8,191 nucleotides of DNA from Candidatus Bathyarchaeota archaeon (GCA_026014515.1 JAOZIG010000060.1:1-8191); one strand, 5' to 3'. Positions 1 through 6,064 are shown, numbered from the stretch's first letter. Translations and numbers: made by a program. The notes: generated by a model from the sequence alone, not told the origin.

Positions 1-475
1 GCTCGCTCATCATTTCTTCAGAAACCAGTTCAGTATTCACGTAACCTTTCTCAAGGAAATTCTTTGTAACTTGCTCAATCCGATAACCTTGGGGAAGTTC
101 AATAGGAATACCTGTTTTTTCTAGGTCTAGCCTGTAATAATTTCGTGTGTTAGGGTAGGGGTTTATGCCTTGAATATGCTCTCCAATTCCAGTATTTCCC
201 GCATTAGATGGATAGTAAATAACAAAGCCTCGTCTACCTGAGGCAATTCCTTCTTCTACTACTCTTTGGACTGCTTCAATGGCTTCAGAGGACATGTAAT
301 CCCCCGATACGAGAATACGGTGATTCACTCGTGTGACAAGCCAAGAACCACCTTGGTCTACGTACACGTTGACGTCGCTGAACCCCCTGTAGATTGATGT
401 CGCTGCGAGATTATGTGTGTGAGCATCAAAGAAGTGTTTGTATGCTTCTGAGATGGGGGGTTTCAGCTTTAACAT
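1..475 (-). CDS. Probable GNAT-family N-acetyltransferase, N-terminal part
   Basis: The gene runs leftward and is cut by the window edge, leaving about 158 residues from ATG at 475-473. The visible part resembles the N-terminal half of two-domain GNAT proteins of the GNAT_acetyltran type: a helical start (SEAYKHFFDAHTHNLAATSI), a strand-turn-strand stretch (VNVYVDQGGSWLVTRVNHRI), a GDYMSSEAIEAVQRVVEEG helix, a strand containing GFVIYYPS, and RNYYRLDLEKTGIPIELPQG before a linker helix. The acetyl-CoA-binding half with its R/Q-x-x-G-x-G/A loop would lie beyond base 1 and is not seen, so catalysis and substrate cannot be judged. No Shine-Dalgarno is visible before the ATG. It is divergent from ilvD across a 338-base spacer. 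The family call rests on recalled pattern similarity and is moderately sure; the gene itself is clear from an uninterrupted frame. Confidence 0.6.
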   Translation of the reverse strand, partial: MLKLKPPISEAYKHFFDAHTHNLAATSIYRGFSDVNVYVDQGGSWLVTRVNHRILVSGDYMSSEAIEAVQRVVEEGIASGRRGFVIYYPSNAGNTGIGEHIQGINPYPNTRNYYRLDLEKTGIPIELPQGYRIEQVTKNFLEKGYVNTELVSEEMMSE

Positions 476-539
476 GAGGAATATGTTTGTTTAGCTTACT
501 TTTAGGGGGATTGGTAAATTGGCGCGTCTATTTTTTCTA

Positions 540-584
540 TGGATAGGGTTTGTGGCTAAAATCTTGAGAGTACTTTTATTAAAG
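540..584 (-). promoter_or_regulatory. Candidate promoter of the acetyltransferase gene
   Basis: On the minus strand a TATA-like TTTAATAAAA (583-574) is followed 25 bases later by ACAAACCCTATCCAT (553-539). The same 15-mer recurs at the matching place before the M16 gene (5052-5038) and, with three changes, before ilvD (710-724). If transcription starts near 553, the leader is about 78 bases. Seen: the box, the repeat and the spacing. Inferred: the start site. Confidence 0.4.
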
Positions 585-682
585 GTGTCAAACTCTGCGT
601 CTGTAAGATGATAAAAAACGTGTAAAACATAGGTGTTGATCTATTCGTTTTTTACATGTTTAGCATCGAAAACACGGTGATG

Positions 683-724
683 ATATAAAACATCTAAAAC
701 GCGATGGATACAAAAACTATCCAA
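683..724 (+). promoter_or_regulatory. Upstream candidate promoter of ilvD with TSS-proximal inverted repeat
   Basis: ATATAAAA (683-690) is a good archaeal TATA box. About 24 bases after its centre lies ACAAAAACTATCCA, part of the inverted repeat TGGATA-CAAAAAC-TATCCA (705-723). A start near 710 would give ilvD a leader of about 104 bases. The same TATA-to-motif arrangement precedes the M16 gene, which raises confidence. A second box nearer the gene competes for this role. Confidence 0.45.
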
Positions 725-778
725 GACCCGTTTTCAGTAAAAAACTGGTGAAAAAGACCGAATATGGCTTCTCTGTGA

Positions 779-792
779 ATAGAATTATATAA
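779..792 (+). promoter_or_regulatory. Proximal TATA box of ilvD (near-leaderless transcript)
   Basis: ATAGAATTATATAA ends 21 bases before the ilvD ATG. The TATA centre at about 788 predicts a start at or next to the ATG, that is, a leaderless mRNA. The 11-mer ATAGAATTATA is also found 38 bases before the TrmB-type gene (2672-2682), suggesting a shared promoter type. GAGGG directly before the ATG is too close to be a good ribosome site. Confidence 0.5.
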
Positions 793-813
793 TTTGGTTA
801 CGGCACTGAGGGT

Positions 814-2499
814 ATGAGTAATATTCCAAGACCTAGAAGCAGCAAAGTATTTGATGGCATGGACAGGATAAGCCAAAGAAGCCTACTACGAGGAACAGGC
901 GTAGAAGACAAAGACATAGGCAAACCCCTCATCGCCATCGCTAACAGCTTCACAGAGATCAACCCAGGACACGTACACCTAAACAAGTTATCAGAGCTAG
1001 TAAAGAAGGGAGTAAGAGACGCAGGAGGACTCCCAAGAGAGTTCAACACCATAAGCGTATGCGACGGCATCGCAATGGGACACGAAGGCATGAAACTAAG
1101 CCTACCAAGCCGAGAAATCATCGCTGACAGCCTTGAGATCATGGTTGGAGGACATGGCTTCGACGCCATGATCTGCATTACTACCTGTGACAAGATCGAT
1201 CCTGGTATGTTGATGGCAACAGCCAGACTGAACATACCCACGATATTCGTATTAGGTGGACCCATGGCGGCTGGATGCCCCCAATGGGGTAAGTATGAAG
1301 GCAAGAAGATCACGGTCATGGACCTCTTCGAGGTAAGGGGACAGGTTCTAAGCGGAGCTATTGATGAGAAGGAAGGTGCCTATCTTGAGAAACTATGTTG
1401 TGCGAGCCCTGGTGCTTGTGCAGGTATGTTTACTGCTATGACTATGCAGTGTCTCATCGAGGCACTGGGTATGACTATACCCTATATGGCTACAGCAGAG
1501 AGCATGGGAGAGCAACGTGAGAAACTAGCTTATGATGCTGGACGGAAGATCATTGAGCTACTTGAGAAAGACCTTAAGCCCAGCGATATTATGACTGAGA
1601 AGGCGTTCAAGAACGCTATTACTGTTGATATGGCTCTTGGTGGAAGCACAAACACTGTTCTTCACTTGAAAGCTGTTGCTGAGGAACGAGGTATTGAATT
1701 ACCGCTTGATCTCTTTGATGAGATTAGTAAGAAGACTCCACACCTTGTCAATATGGCTCCTGCTGGTAGGATCATTATCGAGGAGCTTCATAACGCTGGA
1801 GGTATTCCCGGTGTTATGAAGACCCTTGAAGGCAGACTAGATACAAGTTTGATCACCGCCACAGGCAAGACCATCAAGGAGAACCTAGAGGACAAGAAAG
1901 TCTATGATAGAGAGATCATCAGACCTCTTGATAACCCAATGCATGAGACAGGTGGAATGGCTATATTGAAGGGTAATCTAGCTCCTAATCGTGCTGTAGC
2001 GAAGATGGCTGCCATTGATCCTAAGATGTGGGTCTTTACTGGGACGGCTAAGACCTTTGAACGTGAGGAGGACGCTATTGAGGCGATTCATGGCGGGAAG
2101 ATCGAGAACGGTGATGTCTTGGTTATTCGTTATGAGGGACCCAAGGGTGGACCGGGTATGCGTGAGATGCTTGCATCCACAAGCGCTGTTGTCGGTTATG
2201 GCTTGGATAGAGTGTATCTGTTGACTGATGGAAGGTTTAGTGGGGCTAGCCGTGGACCATGTATCGGGCACATCTCACCTGAAGCAGCAGTAGGAGGACC
2301 TATCGCATTAGTTGAGGATGGTGACAAGATTTCAGTGAATATCCCAGAGCGGTCTCTGACATTGGATGTACCTGAAGATGTCTTGGCTAAGCGTAAGGCA
2401 AACTGGAAGCCGAGGCCACCAAATGTGACCAAGGGTTATCTTGCACGGTACGCGAAGCAGGTTACCAGTGCGGATCGGGGCGCTGTCCTCGAATCCTAG
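814..2499 (+). CDS. ilvD: Dihydroxy-acid dehydratase
   Basis: IlvD dehydrates 2,3-dihydroxy-isovalerate and 2,3-dihydroxy-3-methylvalerate to 2-oxo acids in valine, isoleucine and leucine synthesis, in the cytosol. The protein has 561 residues, normal for archaeal and clostridial members and shorter than the roughly 616 of E. coli. Clear signatures are CDGIAMGHEGM (83-93), the cluster and lysine motif TTCDKIDPGMLMA (C125, K127), GACAGMFTAMTM (C202), GGSTNTVLHL, IRYEGPKGGPGMREML and DGRFSGASRGPCIGHISPEAA with the active-site serine at 476. The first cluster cysteine of [2Fe-2S] enzymes (PCN motif) is replaced by NPGHVHL (50-56), as in the E. coli [4Fe-4S] enzyme, so an oxygen-sensitive [4Fe-4S] cluster is inferred. 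The ATG at 814 fits the family N terminus and the TATA spacing. It stands alone, with a T-rich terminator behind it. The first third uses wobble bases unlike the rest. Confidence 0.97.
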   Translation: MSNIPRPRSSKVFDGMDRISQRSLLRGTGVEDKDIGKPLIAIANSFTEINPGHVHLNKLSELVKKGVRDAGGLPREFNTISVCDGIAMGHEGMKLSLPSREIIADSLEIMVGGHGFDAMICITTCDKIDPGMLMATARLNIPTIFVLGGPMAAGCPQWGKYEGKKITVMDLFEVRGQVLSGAIDEKEGAYLEKLCCASPGACAGMFTAMTMQCLIEALGMTIPYMATAESMGEQREKLAYDAGRKIIELLEKDLKPSDIMTEKAFKNAITVDMALGGSTNTVLHLKAVAEERGIELPLDLFDEISKKTPHLVNMAPAGRIIIEELHNAGGIPGVMKTLEGRLDTSLITATGKTIKENLEDKKVYDREIIRPLDNPMHETGGMAILKGNLAPNRAVAKMAAIDPKMWVFTGTAKTFEREEDAIEAIHGGKIENGDVLVIRYEGPKGGPGMREMLASTSAVVGYGLDRVYLLTDGRFSGASRGPCIGHISPEAAVGGPIALVEDGDKISVNIPERSLTLDVPEDVLAKRKANWKPRPPNVTKGYLARYAKQVTSADRGAVLES

Positions 2500-2537
2500 C
2501 CTCATGGTGTCTACTGGTGGGTACTTTGGGGAAAAAA

Positions 2538-2577
2538 TTTTCTTGTATGATTTTTTCCTATTTTTTGTGATGTTTTC
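2538..2577 (+). terminator. T-rich terminator of ilvD
   Basis: Beginning about 40 bases after the ilvD stop, the plus strand has T4, T6, T6 and T4 tracts (2548-2576) preceded by GAAAAAATTTTC. Runs of T without a strong GC hairpin are the known archaeal intrinsic termination signal. Confidence 0.55.
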
Positions 2578-2629
2578 CTAGTGGTTTACCCTAGGGGTAT
2601 TTTGGTGAAATATGCTTGTGATTTTCGTG
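2571..2629 (+). repeat. Downstream repeat element, copy A
   Basis: Contains TTTACCCTAGGGGTATTTT followed by AAATATGCTTGTGATTTT. Related copies lie at 3623-3679 and 7171-7227, each in the 3' flank of a plus-strand gene and in the same orientation. This copy has a partly degraded palindrome and starts 72 bases after the ilvD stop. It may be part of an extended terminator, or a small dispersed repeat. Confidence 0.5.
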
Positions 2630-2671
2630 TTTGTGGTTGTTTTCTGTGTTTCTGGTTTTGTGTGGTTTGAG

Positions 2672-2684
2672 ATAGAATTATAAC
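2672..2684 (+). promoter_or_regulatory. TATA box of the TrmB-type gene
   Basis: ATAGAATTATAAC sits with its TATA centre about 30 bases before the ATG at 2710, predicting a leader of about 0-5 bases. The core ATAGAATTATA is identical to the proximal ilvD box. There is no Shine-Dalgarno, which fits leaderless translation. Confidence 0.55.
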
Positions 2685-2709
2685 ATTCATTGGACTCAGA
2701 CCAGTTATT

Positions 2710-3504
2710 ATGTCTACACCAGTGATCTCTGAAAGAGTCGAAAAAGCTCTGCGGGAAATCGGTTTAACTGAGTACGAGTGCCAAGCGTATCTTTCGTTGC
2801 TTCATCAGGGAGAAGACACGGCTGAAATCATCAGCCAGCTATCAAACATACCCTATACCAAGGTCTATAGTGTGCTTGAGAGTCTTGAGGAACGAGGCTG
2901 GGTTGAGCATGGTAGTGGAAGACCTAGAAGATATTATCCGCGTTCTCCGATTGATGCGCTTAGGTCTGAACAGATTTCATTGGAGTCTAGGTTTGAAGAG
3001 AATCAGAGCATTGTTCTTGATGAGCTTCAACCTCTCTATGAGAAGAGGGATGTAAAAGAGATACCCGAGATATGGATAGTTCGTGGTGAGACAAATAGCT
3101 TCAACAAGATACTTGACTTGGTTGCAAAAGCCAAGAAAGAGATCATGCTTGCCATACCGACACTCCCCGAAGAACAGTTACCGGGCATCCCAGATTTCAG
3201 CATCAAGGTCTTTGGTTTTCTAAACAACCTCATGAATAGCGAGATAAAAGTCAAAATATTGACAACCAAAGAAATGAAGCCACTGATTAGCATAGGAGAT
3301 CTTGGAGTTGCAGAGATCCGCATATGTGATGATATGTTCGGTGGAGGTGTAGTGATTGATGGTCAAGAAACCATCTTATTCCTTGACTTGGTACACCCTA
3401 AGGGTCCTGATACCGCGATCTGGAGCGATCATGAGACACTTACAGGTATCGCGAAGATCTACTTTGAACATATGTGGGATAACGCTGAACCTTTGAGTCC
3501 TTAG
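2710..3504 (+). CDS. TrmB-family winged-helix transcriptional regulator
   Basis: A 264-residue cytosolic DNA-binding protein of usual length for the family. Residues 8-80 form a TrmB-type winged helix: LTEYECQAYLSLL opens it, IPYTKVYSVLESLEERG (47-63) contains the recognition helix, and GSGRPRRYYPRSP (68-80) is the wing. A charged helix at 82-115 is probably the dimerising coiled coil. The C-terminal part (about 118-258) looks like the PLD-like ligand or oligomer domain of many TrmB proteins: IWIVRGETNSFNKIL, AKKEIMLAIPTLP, VKILTT, GGGVVIDGQETILFL and a closing AIWSDHETL...YFEHMW. No HKD catalytic motif is present, so a sensor rather than an enzyme. It follows ilvD on the same strand but 210 bases away, with its own TATA box and a terminator between, so it is probably transcribed separately. 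Ligand and targets are unknown; regulation of nearby metabolic genes is only a guess. Confidence 0.9.
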   Translation: MSTPVISERVEKALREIGLTEYECQAYLSLLHQGEDTAEIISQLSNIPYTKVYSVLESLEERGWVEHGSGRPRRYYPRSPIDALRSEQISLESRFEENQSIVLDELQPLYEKRDVKEIPEIWIVRGETNSFNKILDLVAKAKKEIMLAIPTLPEEQLPGIPDFSIKVFGFLNNLMNSEIKVKILTTKEMKPLISIGDLGVAEIRICDDMFGGGVVIDGQETILFLDLVHPKGPDTAIWSDHETLTGIAKIYFEHMWDNAEPLSP

Positions 3505-3522
3505 AGGGCTTATTTTCAGTTA

Positions 3523-3546
3523 TTTGTCTCAGTATGCTGAGACAAA
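3523..3546. repeat. Hairpin element TTTGTCTCAG / CTGAGACAAA, first copy
   Basis: Two perfect 10-base arms flank the loop TATG, starting 18 bases after the TrmB-type stop codon. A second copy with 9-base arms and a different loop lies at 7301-7322. Both are in spacers between convergent genes. Being symmetric, it could act as a 3'-end structure or bidirectional boundary; no T-run follows directly. Confidence 0.6.
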
Positions 3547-3574
3547 ACACCTTGTTTTCACTGAAAAAACAGCT

Positions 3575-3625
3575 ACGTAAAATACAAGCATGAGTTATTG
3601 TAAATTGACGTAAAATTACAAGCAT
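3575..3625 (-). repeat. Direct repeat pair of the ATGCTTGT motif downstream of the M16 gene
   Basis: ACGTAAAATACAAGCAT (3575-3591) and ACGTAAAATTACAAGCAT (3608-3625) differ by one inserted base and start 33 bases apart. Read on the minus strand, the direction of the M16 gene, each is ATGCTTGTA(A)TTTTACGT, the T-rich motif found after other genes here. A T6 tract follows on the same strand at 3569-3562. Confidence 0.55.
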
Positions 3626-3679
3626 TTTCTCACTAGTTTACCCTAGGGTAAAGTAATGGAAAATATGCTGTAAAAAATT
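3623..3679 (+). repeat. Downstream repeat element, copy B, with perfect 16-base palindrome
   Basis: CATTTTCTCA is followed by the perfect palindrome TTTACCCTAGGGTAAA (3637-3652) and AAAATATGCTGTAAAAAATT. It aligns over some 55 bases with the copy at 7171-7227 and more loosely with 2571-2629. It lies in the convergent spacer between the TrmB-type and M16 genes. Confidence 0.6.
3672..3677 (-). terminator. T-tract terminator of the M16 gene
   Basis: On the minus strand a T6 tract lies 16-21 bases after the M16 stop codon. Further T-rich repeats follow at 3625-3575 and may act as back-up sites. Confidence 0.4.
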
Positions 3680-3692
3680 GGTTTCTCTGAAT

Positions 3693-4949
3693 CTATGGGA
3701 TCAAGGACTCAATATCCATTGCTTCATCCTCAGAAACCCCAAGAGCAGTAAAAGCAATCTTCTTACTATCAAACATCAACTCAGCGACACGCTGAATATC
3801 CTCACCAGTAACAACCTCAAGTCCAGCGATGACTTCCTCTATTGTCCTTGGTCTACCAAACCTCAATGTTGATACTCCAAGATGATGCATTCGCTGCCTG
3901 TTGCTCTCAGCACCCAATACAAATAATCCAATAGTCTTGTGCTTCACAGTCTCAAGGGTATCTGGGTCAAGGCCCTGCTTCATCGCTTCTAACTCTCTGA
4001 GAATAATCTCAACGACTTCTCCAAGATACTTCTTACTTGTTCCAGCGAAAACGCTGAATGCGCCTACATCAGATAGGCTCTGATTATAGGTATAGATATT
4101 GTAGACAAGTCCTCTTTTTTCTCTTACTTCCTGAAATAGTCTGCTGCTTGCACCTAGACCGAGATAGCTTGAGATAATTGATTGCACAGCATAGTCCTCA
4201 CTTGCATAAGGTTGCCCCACTGTGGATATGCTGAGCTGTACTTGTCCGGTCTCTCGTGGAATGTATTTTCTGCCCGGAAAATGCTCAGGTTTACAGCGAT
4301 CTTTTGCATGTTTACCCCTACCCTTTTTGCTGAGATTTTCTATGCTAGAAACCAGCTTCTCTTGGTCAACTGCACCTGCAGCGACAACGATCATGTTTCC
4401 AGCATAGTTTTCCTCGTAATAGTCTCTGATGTCCTCTACAGGCATCTTAGAAATGGTCTCACTTGTCCCAAGTATAGAATGAGCGGCTTTACTACCTCTC
4501 CAAATATTCTCAGTGTACAAGTCATGAATCAAAGTTGCGGGATCATCATGAGCCTGCTTGATTTCCTCAAGGATAACCTGTCTCTCCATCTCAATATCTG
4601 GTGCTCTGAGTAAGCTGTTCTCCAACATATCGAATAATAGCTCTGTTGCAATGTCTTGGTCTCTACTTAGTATTCTAGCATGGTAAGCGGTCATGTCTCG
4701 ATCAGTGAACGCGTTCAGGTATCCTCCACGGTTTTCAATTAGTGAAGAAATTTCCTTAGCTGACCTAGTCTCTGTGCCCTTGAAAAGTAGGTGCTCAAGG
4801 AAGTGACTGCATCCCCATAGGGTTTCCCCCTCGTCTCGTGAACCAGTATTGACCCATAGTCCTAGGCTTGTTGATTTTGCTGCAGCGTTGTGTTCAGTGA
4901 TTACGCGCACCCCGTTTTGCAACACCTCATCGTTCAGTTCAAGCGGCAT
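3693..4949 (-). CDS. M16-family zinc metallopeptidase (processing-peptidase type)
   Basis: A 418-residue single-unit peptidase of the M16 (pitrilysin / mitochondrial processing peptidase) family, of normal length for the MPP-like subgroup. The inverted zinc motif HFLEH gives ligands H49 and H53 and the catalytic base E52. The third ligand is E129 in ERQVILEEIKQ, 76 residues after H53, the spacing known from active family members. The C-terminal half carries SSRLFQEVREKRGLVYNIYTY (268-288) with the conserved R/Y substrate-binding region, so both halves of the clam-shell are present and the enzyme should be active. No signal peptide or membrane segment is seen, so a cytosolic site is inferred. 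Such enzymes usually cut peptides or unfolded chains; the substrate here is unknown. The ATG at 4949 fits the family N terminus. The gene is monocistronic, with its own TATA box and leader of about 100 bases. Confidence 0.93.
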   Translation of the reverse strand: MPLELNDEVLQNGVRVITEHNAAAKSTSLGLWVNTGSRDEGETLWGCSHFLEHLLFKGTETRSAKEISSLIENRGGYLNAFTDRDMTAYHARILSRDQDIATELLFDMLENSLLRAPDIEMERQVILEEIKQAHDDPATLIHDLYTENIWRGSKAAHSILGTSETISKMPVEDIRDYYEENYAGNMIVVAAGAVDQEKLVSSIENLSKKGRGKHAKDRCKPEHFPGRKYIPRETGQVQLSISTVGQPYASEDYAVQSIISSYLGLGASSRLFQEVREKRGLVYNIYTYNQSLSDVGAFSVFAGTSKKYLGEVVEIILRELEAMKQGLDPDTLETVKHKTIGLFVLGAESNRQRMHHLGVSTLRFGRPRTIEEVIAGLEVVTGEDIQRVAELMFDSKKIAFTALGVSEDEAMDIESLIP

Positions 4950-5038
4950 AGTGTTTTCATTCCCCTCATACTTGGCGTTGGGTTAAAAACTTGCGTCTTT
5001 GTGGCTCTATTTGGTGTAAAAATGCTCAAAAAAGGTCA

Positions 5039-5085
5039 TGGATAGGGTTTGTATCCAAGTGATCAAGGGTGGTTTATATATAAAA
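5039..5085 (-). promoter_or_regulatory. Promoter of the M16 gene with TSS-proximal inverted repeat
   Basis: The palindromic box TTTATATATAAA (5073-5084) is the best TATA match in the window. On the minus strand it is followed by TGGATA-CAAACCC-TATCCA (5057-5039), the same inverted repeat as at ilvD, with the motif centre about 30 bases from the TATA centre. The box lies directly after the T-rich terminator of the preceding gene, which supports minus-strand use. The predicted leader is about 103 bases. Confidence 0.6.
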
Positions 5086-5094
5086 TCAAGGATC

Positions 5095-5123
5095 AGGAAA
5101 AAACGGTTAAAAAACAAGCATAT
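5095..5123 (-). terminator. Terminator of the winged-helix regulator gene
   Basis: On the minus strand ATATGCTTG is followed by TTTTTT, AACCG and TTTTTT, about 156 bases after the stop codon at 5279. The paired T6 tracts are a strong archaeal termination signal, and ATATGCTTGT is the motif seen after other genes in the window. Confidence 0.55.
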
Positions 5124-5204
5124 AGTATGTGTTTTTTGCGTCTTTTGTGTATATTTTCAGATCGAATGTTTTACGCCTTATGTAATAAGTACCTTCAAGA
5201 TTAT

Positions 5205-5270
5205 GGACACAAATTGTGTCCGCGTTTTTTCTTGGTAGCGAGAAAGACCGACAACCATTTTCATGGTGTC
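5205..5270. repeat. Two inverted repeats in the 3' region of the regulator gene
   Basis: GGACACAA-A-TTGTGTCC (5205-5221) is a perfect palindrome with 8-base arms; on the plus strand CGCGTTTTTTC follows it. Nearer the stop codon, GACAACCAT-TTTC-ATGGTGTC (5250-5270) forms a hairpin with one bulged base. Both lie between the stop at 5279 and the T-rich terminator at 5123-5095, so they would be in the 3' UTR. Confidence 0.45.
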
Positions 5271-5278
5271 AGACAATA

Positions 5279-6058
5279 CTAGGGGGATAGGTGTGACAAT
5301 AGATCGAGCCCCATAGGGCTTAGGGATACGTTATAGTTTTTCCTTGAACTCAGCCCAATAGTTTGCAGTATTTTCCCGCGAAGATCAAGGGGAATTTCAC
5401 TCAAAAAGTATAGGGCATTTGATGTAAATTTTTCTTGGTATTCGATGAACTCTACGATCCTCTGAGCGGTTAATCCAGTTTTCTCGGATAAGGTCATCAA
5501 GTCCATTTGGTCTACAGAACTTAGTGCATGCAATAGGCTCAGATGCGTTGATAGTGTCTGTATCTTTTCTAGGTCTTCAAAGCTCGATTCATCTAACTCT
5601 GGGAACTTTGGTATCTCCACAGTTTTCTCTATGATTTTTTCAACTGTTTTTGTGACAACTTTTTCCTTAGTTAGGGTAGGGGTATTTCCCTTGAAAACCT
5701 CTAGTAAACTTGCTGTTTCTCGACCTTTTTGGCTTAGTTTCCAGAGATCATAGGTATAGCGTCTGTTGTATGGTCGTGTGGTGGGTTTTCCCCTTTCAGG
5801 TGCTTTTTGGACAAGTCCTGCCTCCAGTAACGCGCTTAGCCAGTTGTTTAGCTCGACTTTGCTTAGTTTGTTTTTTTGTTGTTCAAGTATGGGTTGTATG
5901 TCATATGTTGTGAGGTATTCTGTTTCTGAGTCTCTTAGAACTAGGTAGATGTGGCGAGCGTTTCTGCTTTGTAGAGGTCTTAGTGTTTCATCGAATATTT
6001 GGTCAAGTTCTTCCCTTTTTGTGGGTTGGGACTTGTCTTTTTGGTGGATTTTAGCTCC
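5279..6058 (-). CDS. Probable regulator with two winged-helix domains; start codon abnormal
   Basis: The frame is open for 259 codons after an in-frame TAG (6061-6059) and codes convincing protein. Counting from the first codon after that TAG, residues 30-115 look like a winged helix: ARHIYLVLRD, LSKVELNNWLSALLEAGLV as the helix-turn-helix, and a basic wing RPYNRRYTYDLWKLSQKG. Residues 116-165 are a charged, probably coiled linker. Residues 170-259 resemble a second, shorter winged helix: LHALSSVDQMDLMTLSEKTGLTAQRIVEFIEY, ending NVSLSPMGLDLLSHL. There is no ATG, GTG or TTG in frame before GTG at 5620, which would leave only the last 113 residues and lose the first DNA-binding domain. The nearest ATG (6064-6062) is followed at once by TAG. 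AGGGAG five bases before an ATC codon (6049-6047) resembles a ribosome site. The gene is divergent from the dehydrogenase at 6174, with palindromes between them. The exact family is not recognised. Confidence 0.7.
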   Translation of the reverse strand, partial: GAKIHQKDKSQPTKREELDQIFDETLRPLQSRNARHIYLVLRDSETEYLTTYDIQPILEQQKNKLSKVELNNWLSALLEAGLVQKAPERGKPTTRPYNRRYTYDLWKLSQKGRETASLLEVFKGNTPTLTKEKVVTKTVEKIIEKTVEIPKFPELDESSFEDLEKIQTLSTHLSLLHALSSVDQMDLMTLSEKTGLTAQRIVEFIEYQEKFTSNALYFLSEIPLDLRGKILQTIGLSSRKNYNVSLSPMGLDLLSHLSP

Positions 6059-6064
6059 CTACAT

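Larger units (their letters stand above)
476..813. other. Divergent intergenic region between acetyltransferase and ilvD
   Basis: No gene is supported in these 338 bases. It holds the acetyltransferase promoter on the minus strand, and on the plus strand two candidate TATA boxes for ilvD (683-690 and 785-792) plus the inverted repeat at 705-723. An imperfect inverted repeat also pairs AAACGTGTAAAA (616-627) with TTTTTTACATGTTT (648-661), and TAAAACAT occurs twice (623-630, 687-694). These AT-rich pieces look regulatory, but no binding protein can be named. Confidence 0.5.

Noticed and set aside
677..806. Box C/D-like guide RNA (GTGATGA at 677-683)
   Set aside because: No CTGA D box lies within the usual 50-70 bases and no terminal stem is seen.
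798..1319. Minus-strand ORF of 173 codons opposite ilvD
   Set aside because: It lies wholly opposite strongly conserved ilvD codons and has no domain; it is a shadow frame.
4983..4989. TATA-like TTTTTAA closer to the M16 start (minus strand)
   Set aside because: Weaker than TTTATATATAAA at 5073-5084 and lacks the repeated TSS motif; it might be a secondary promoter, but support is thin.
5038..5282. Small plus-strand ORFs (about 50-77 codons) behind the strong TATA box at 5073-5084
   Set aside because: The TATA box is better explained as the minus-strand M16 promoter, because it follows the T-rich terminator of the upstream gene and precedes the repeated TSS motif. The ORFs overlap each other, cover the palindrome at 5205-5221, and have no ribosome site or recognisable domain.
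5279..5620. A separate 113-residue protein starting at GTG 5620
   Set aside because: The same frame continues upstream for 146 codons with a coherent linker and winged-helix domain, so the GTG is more likely internal. It is kept as an alternative start only.
150..5683. 13-base repeat TTAGGGTAGGGGT at 150-162 and 5671-5683
   Set aside because: Both copies are inside coding sequence in different frames, and a 13-base match within 8 kb is expected by chance about half the time.
6059..6061. TAG read as pyrrolysine in the regulator gene
   Set aside because: TAG is the stop codon of four genes in this window, and no pylT or pylS is present here; simple recoding is not supported, though a single readthrough event cannot be excluded.
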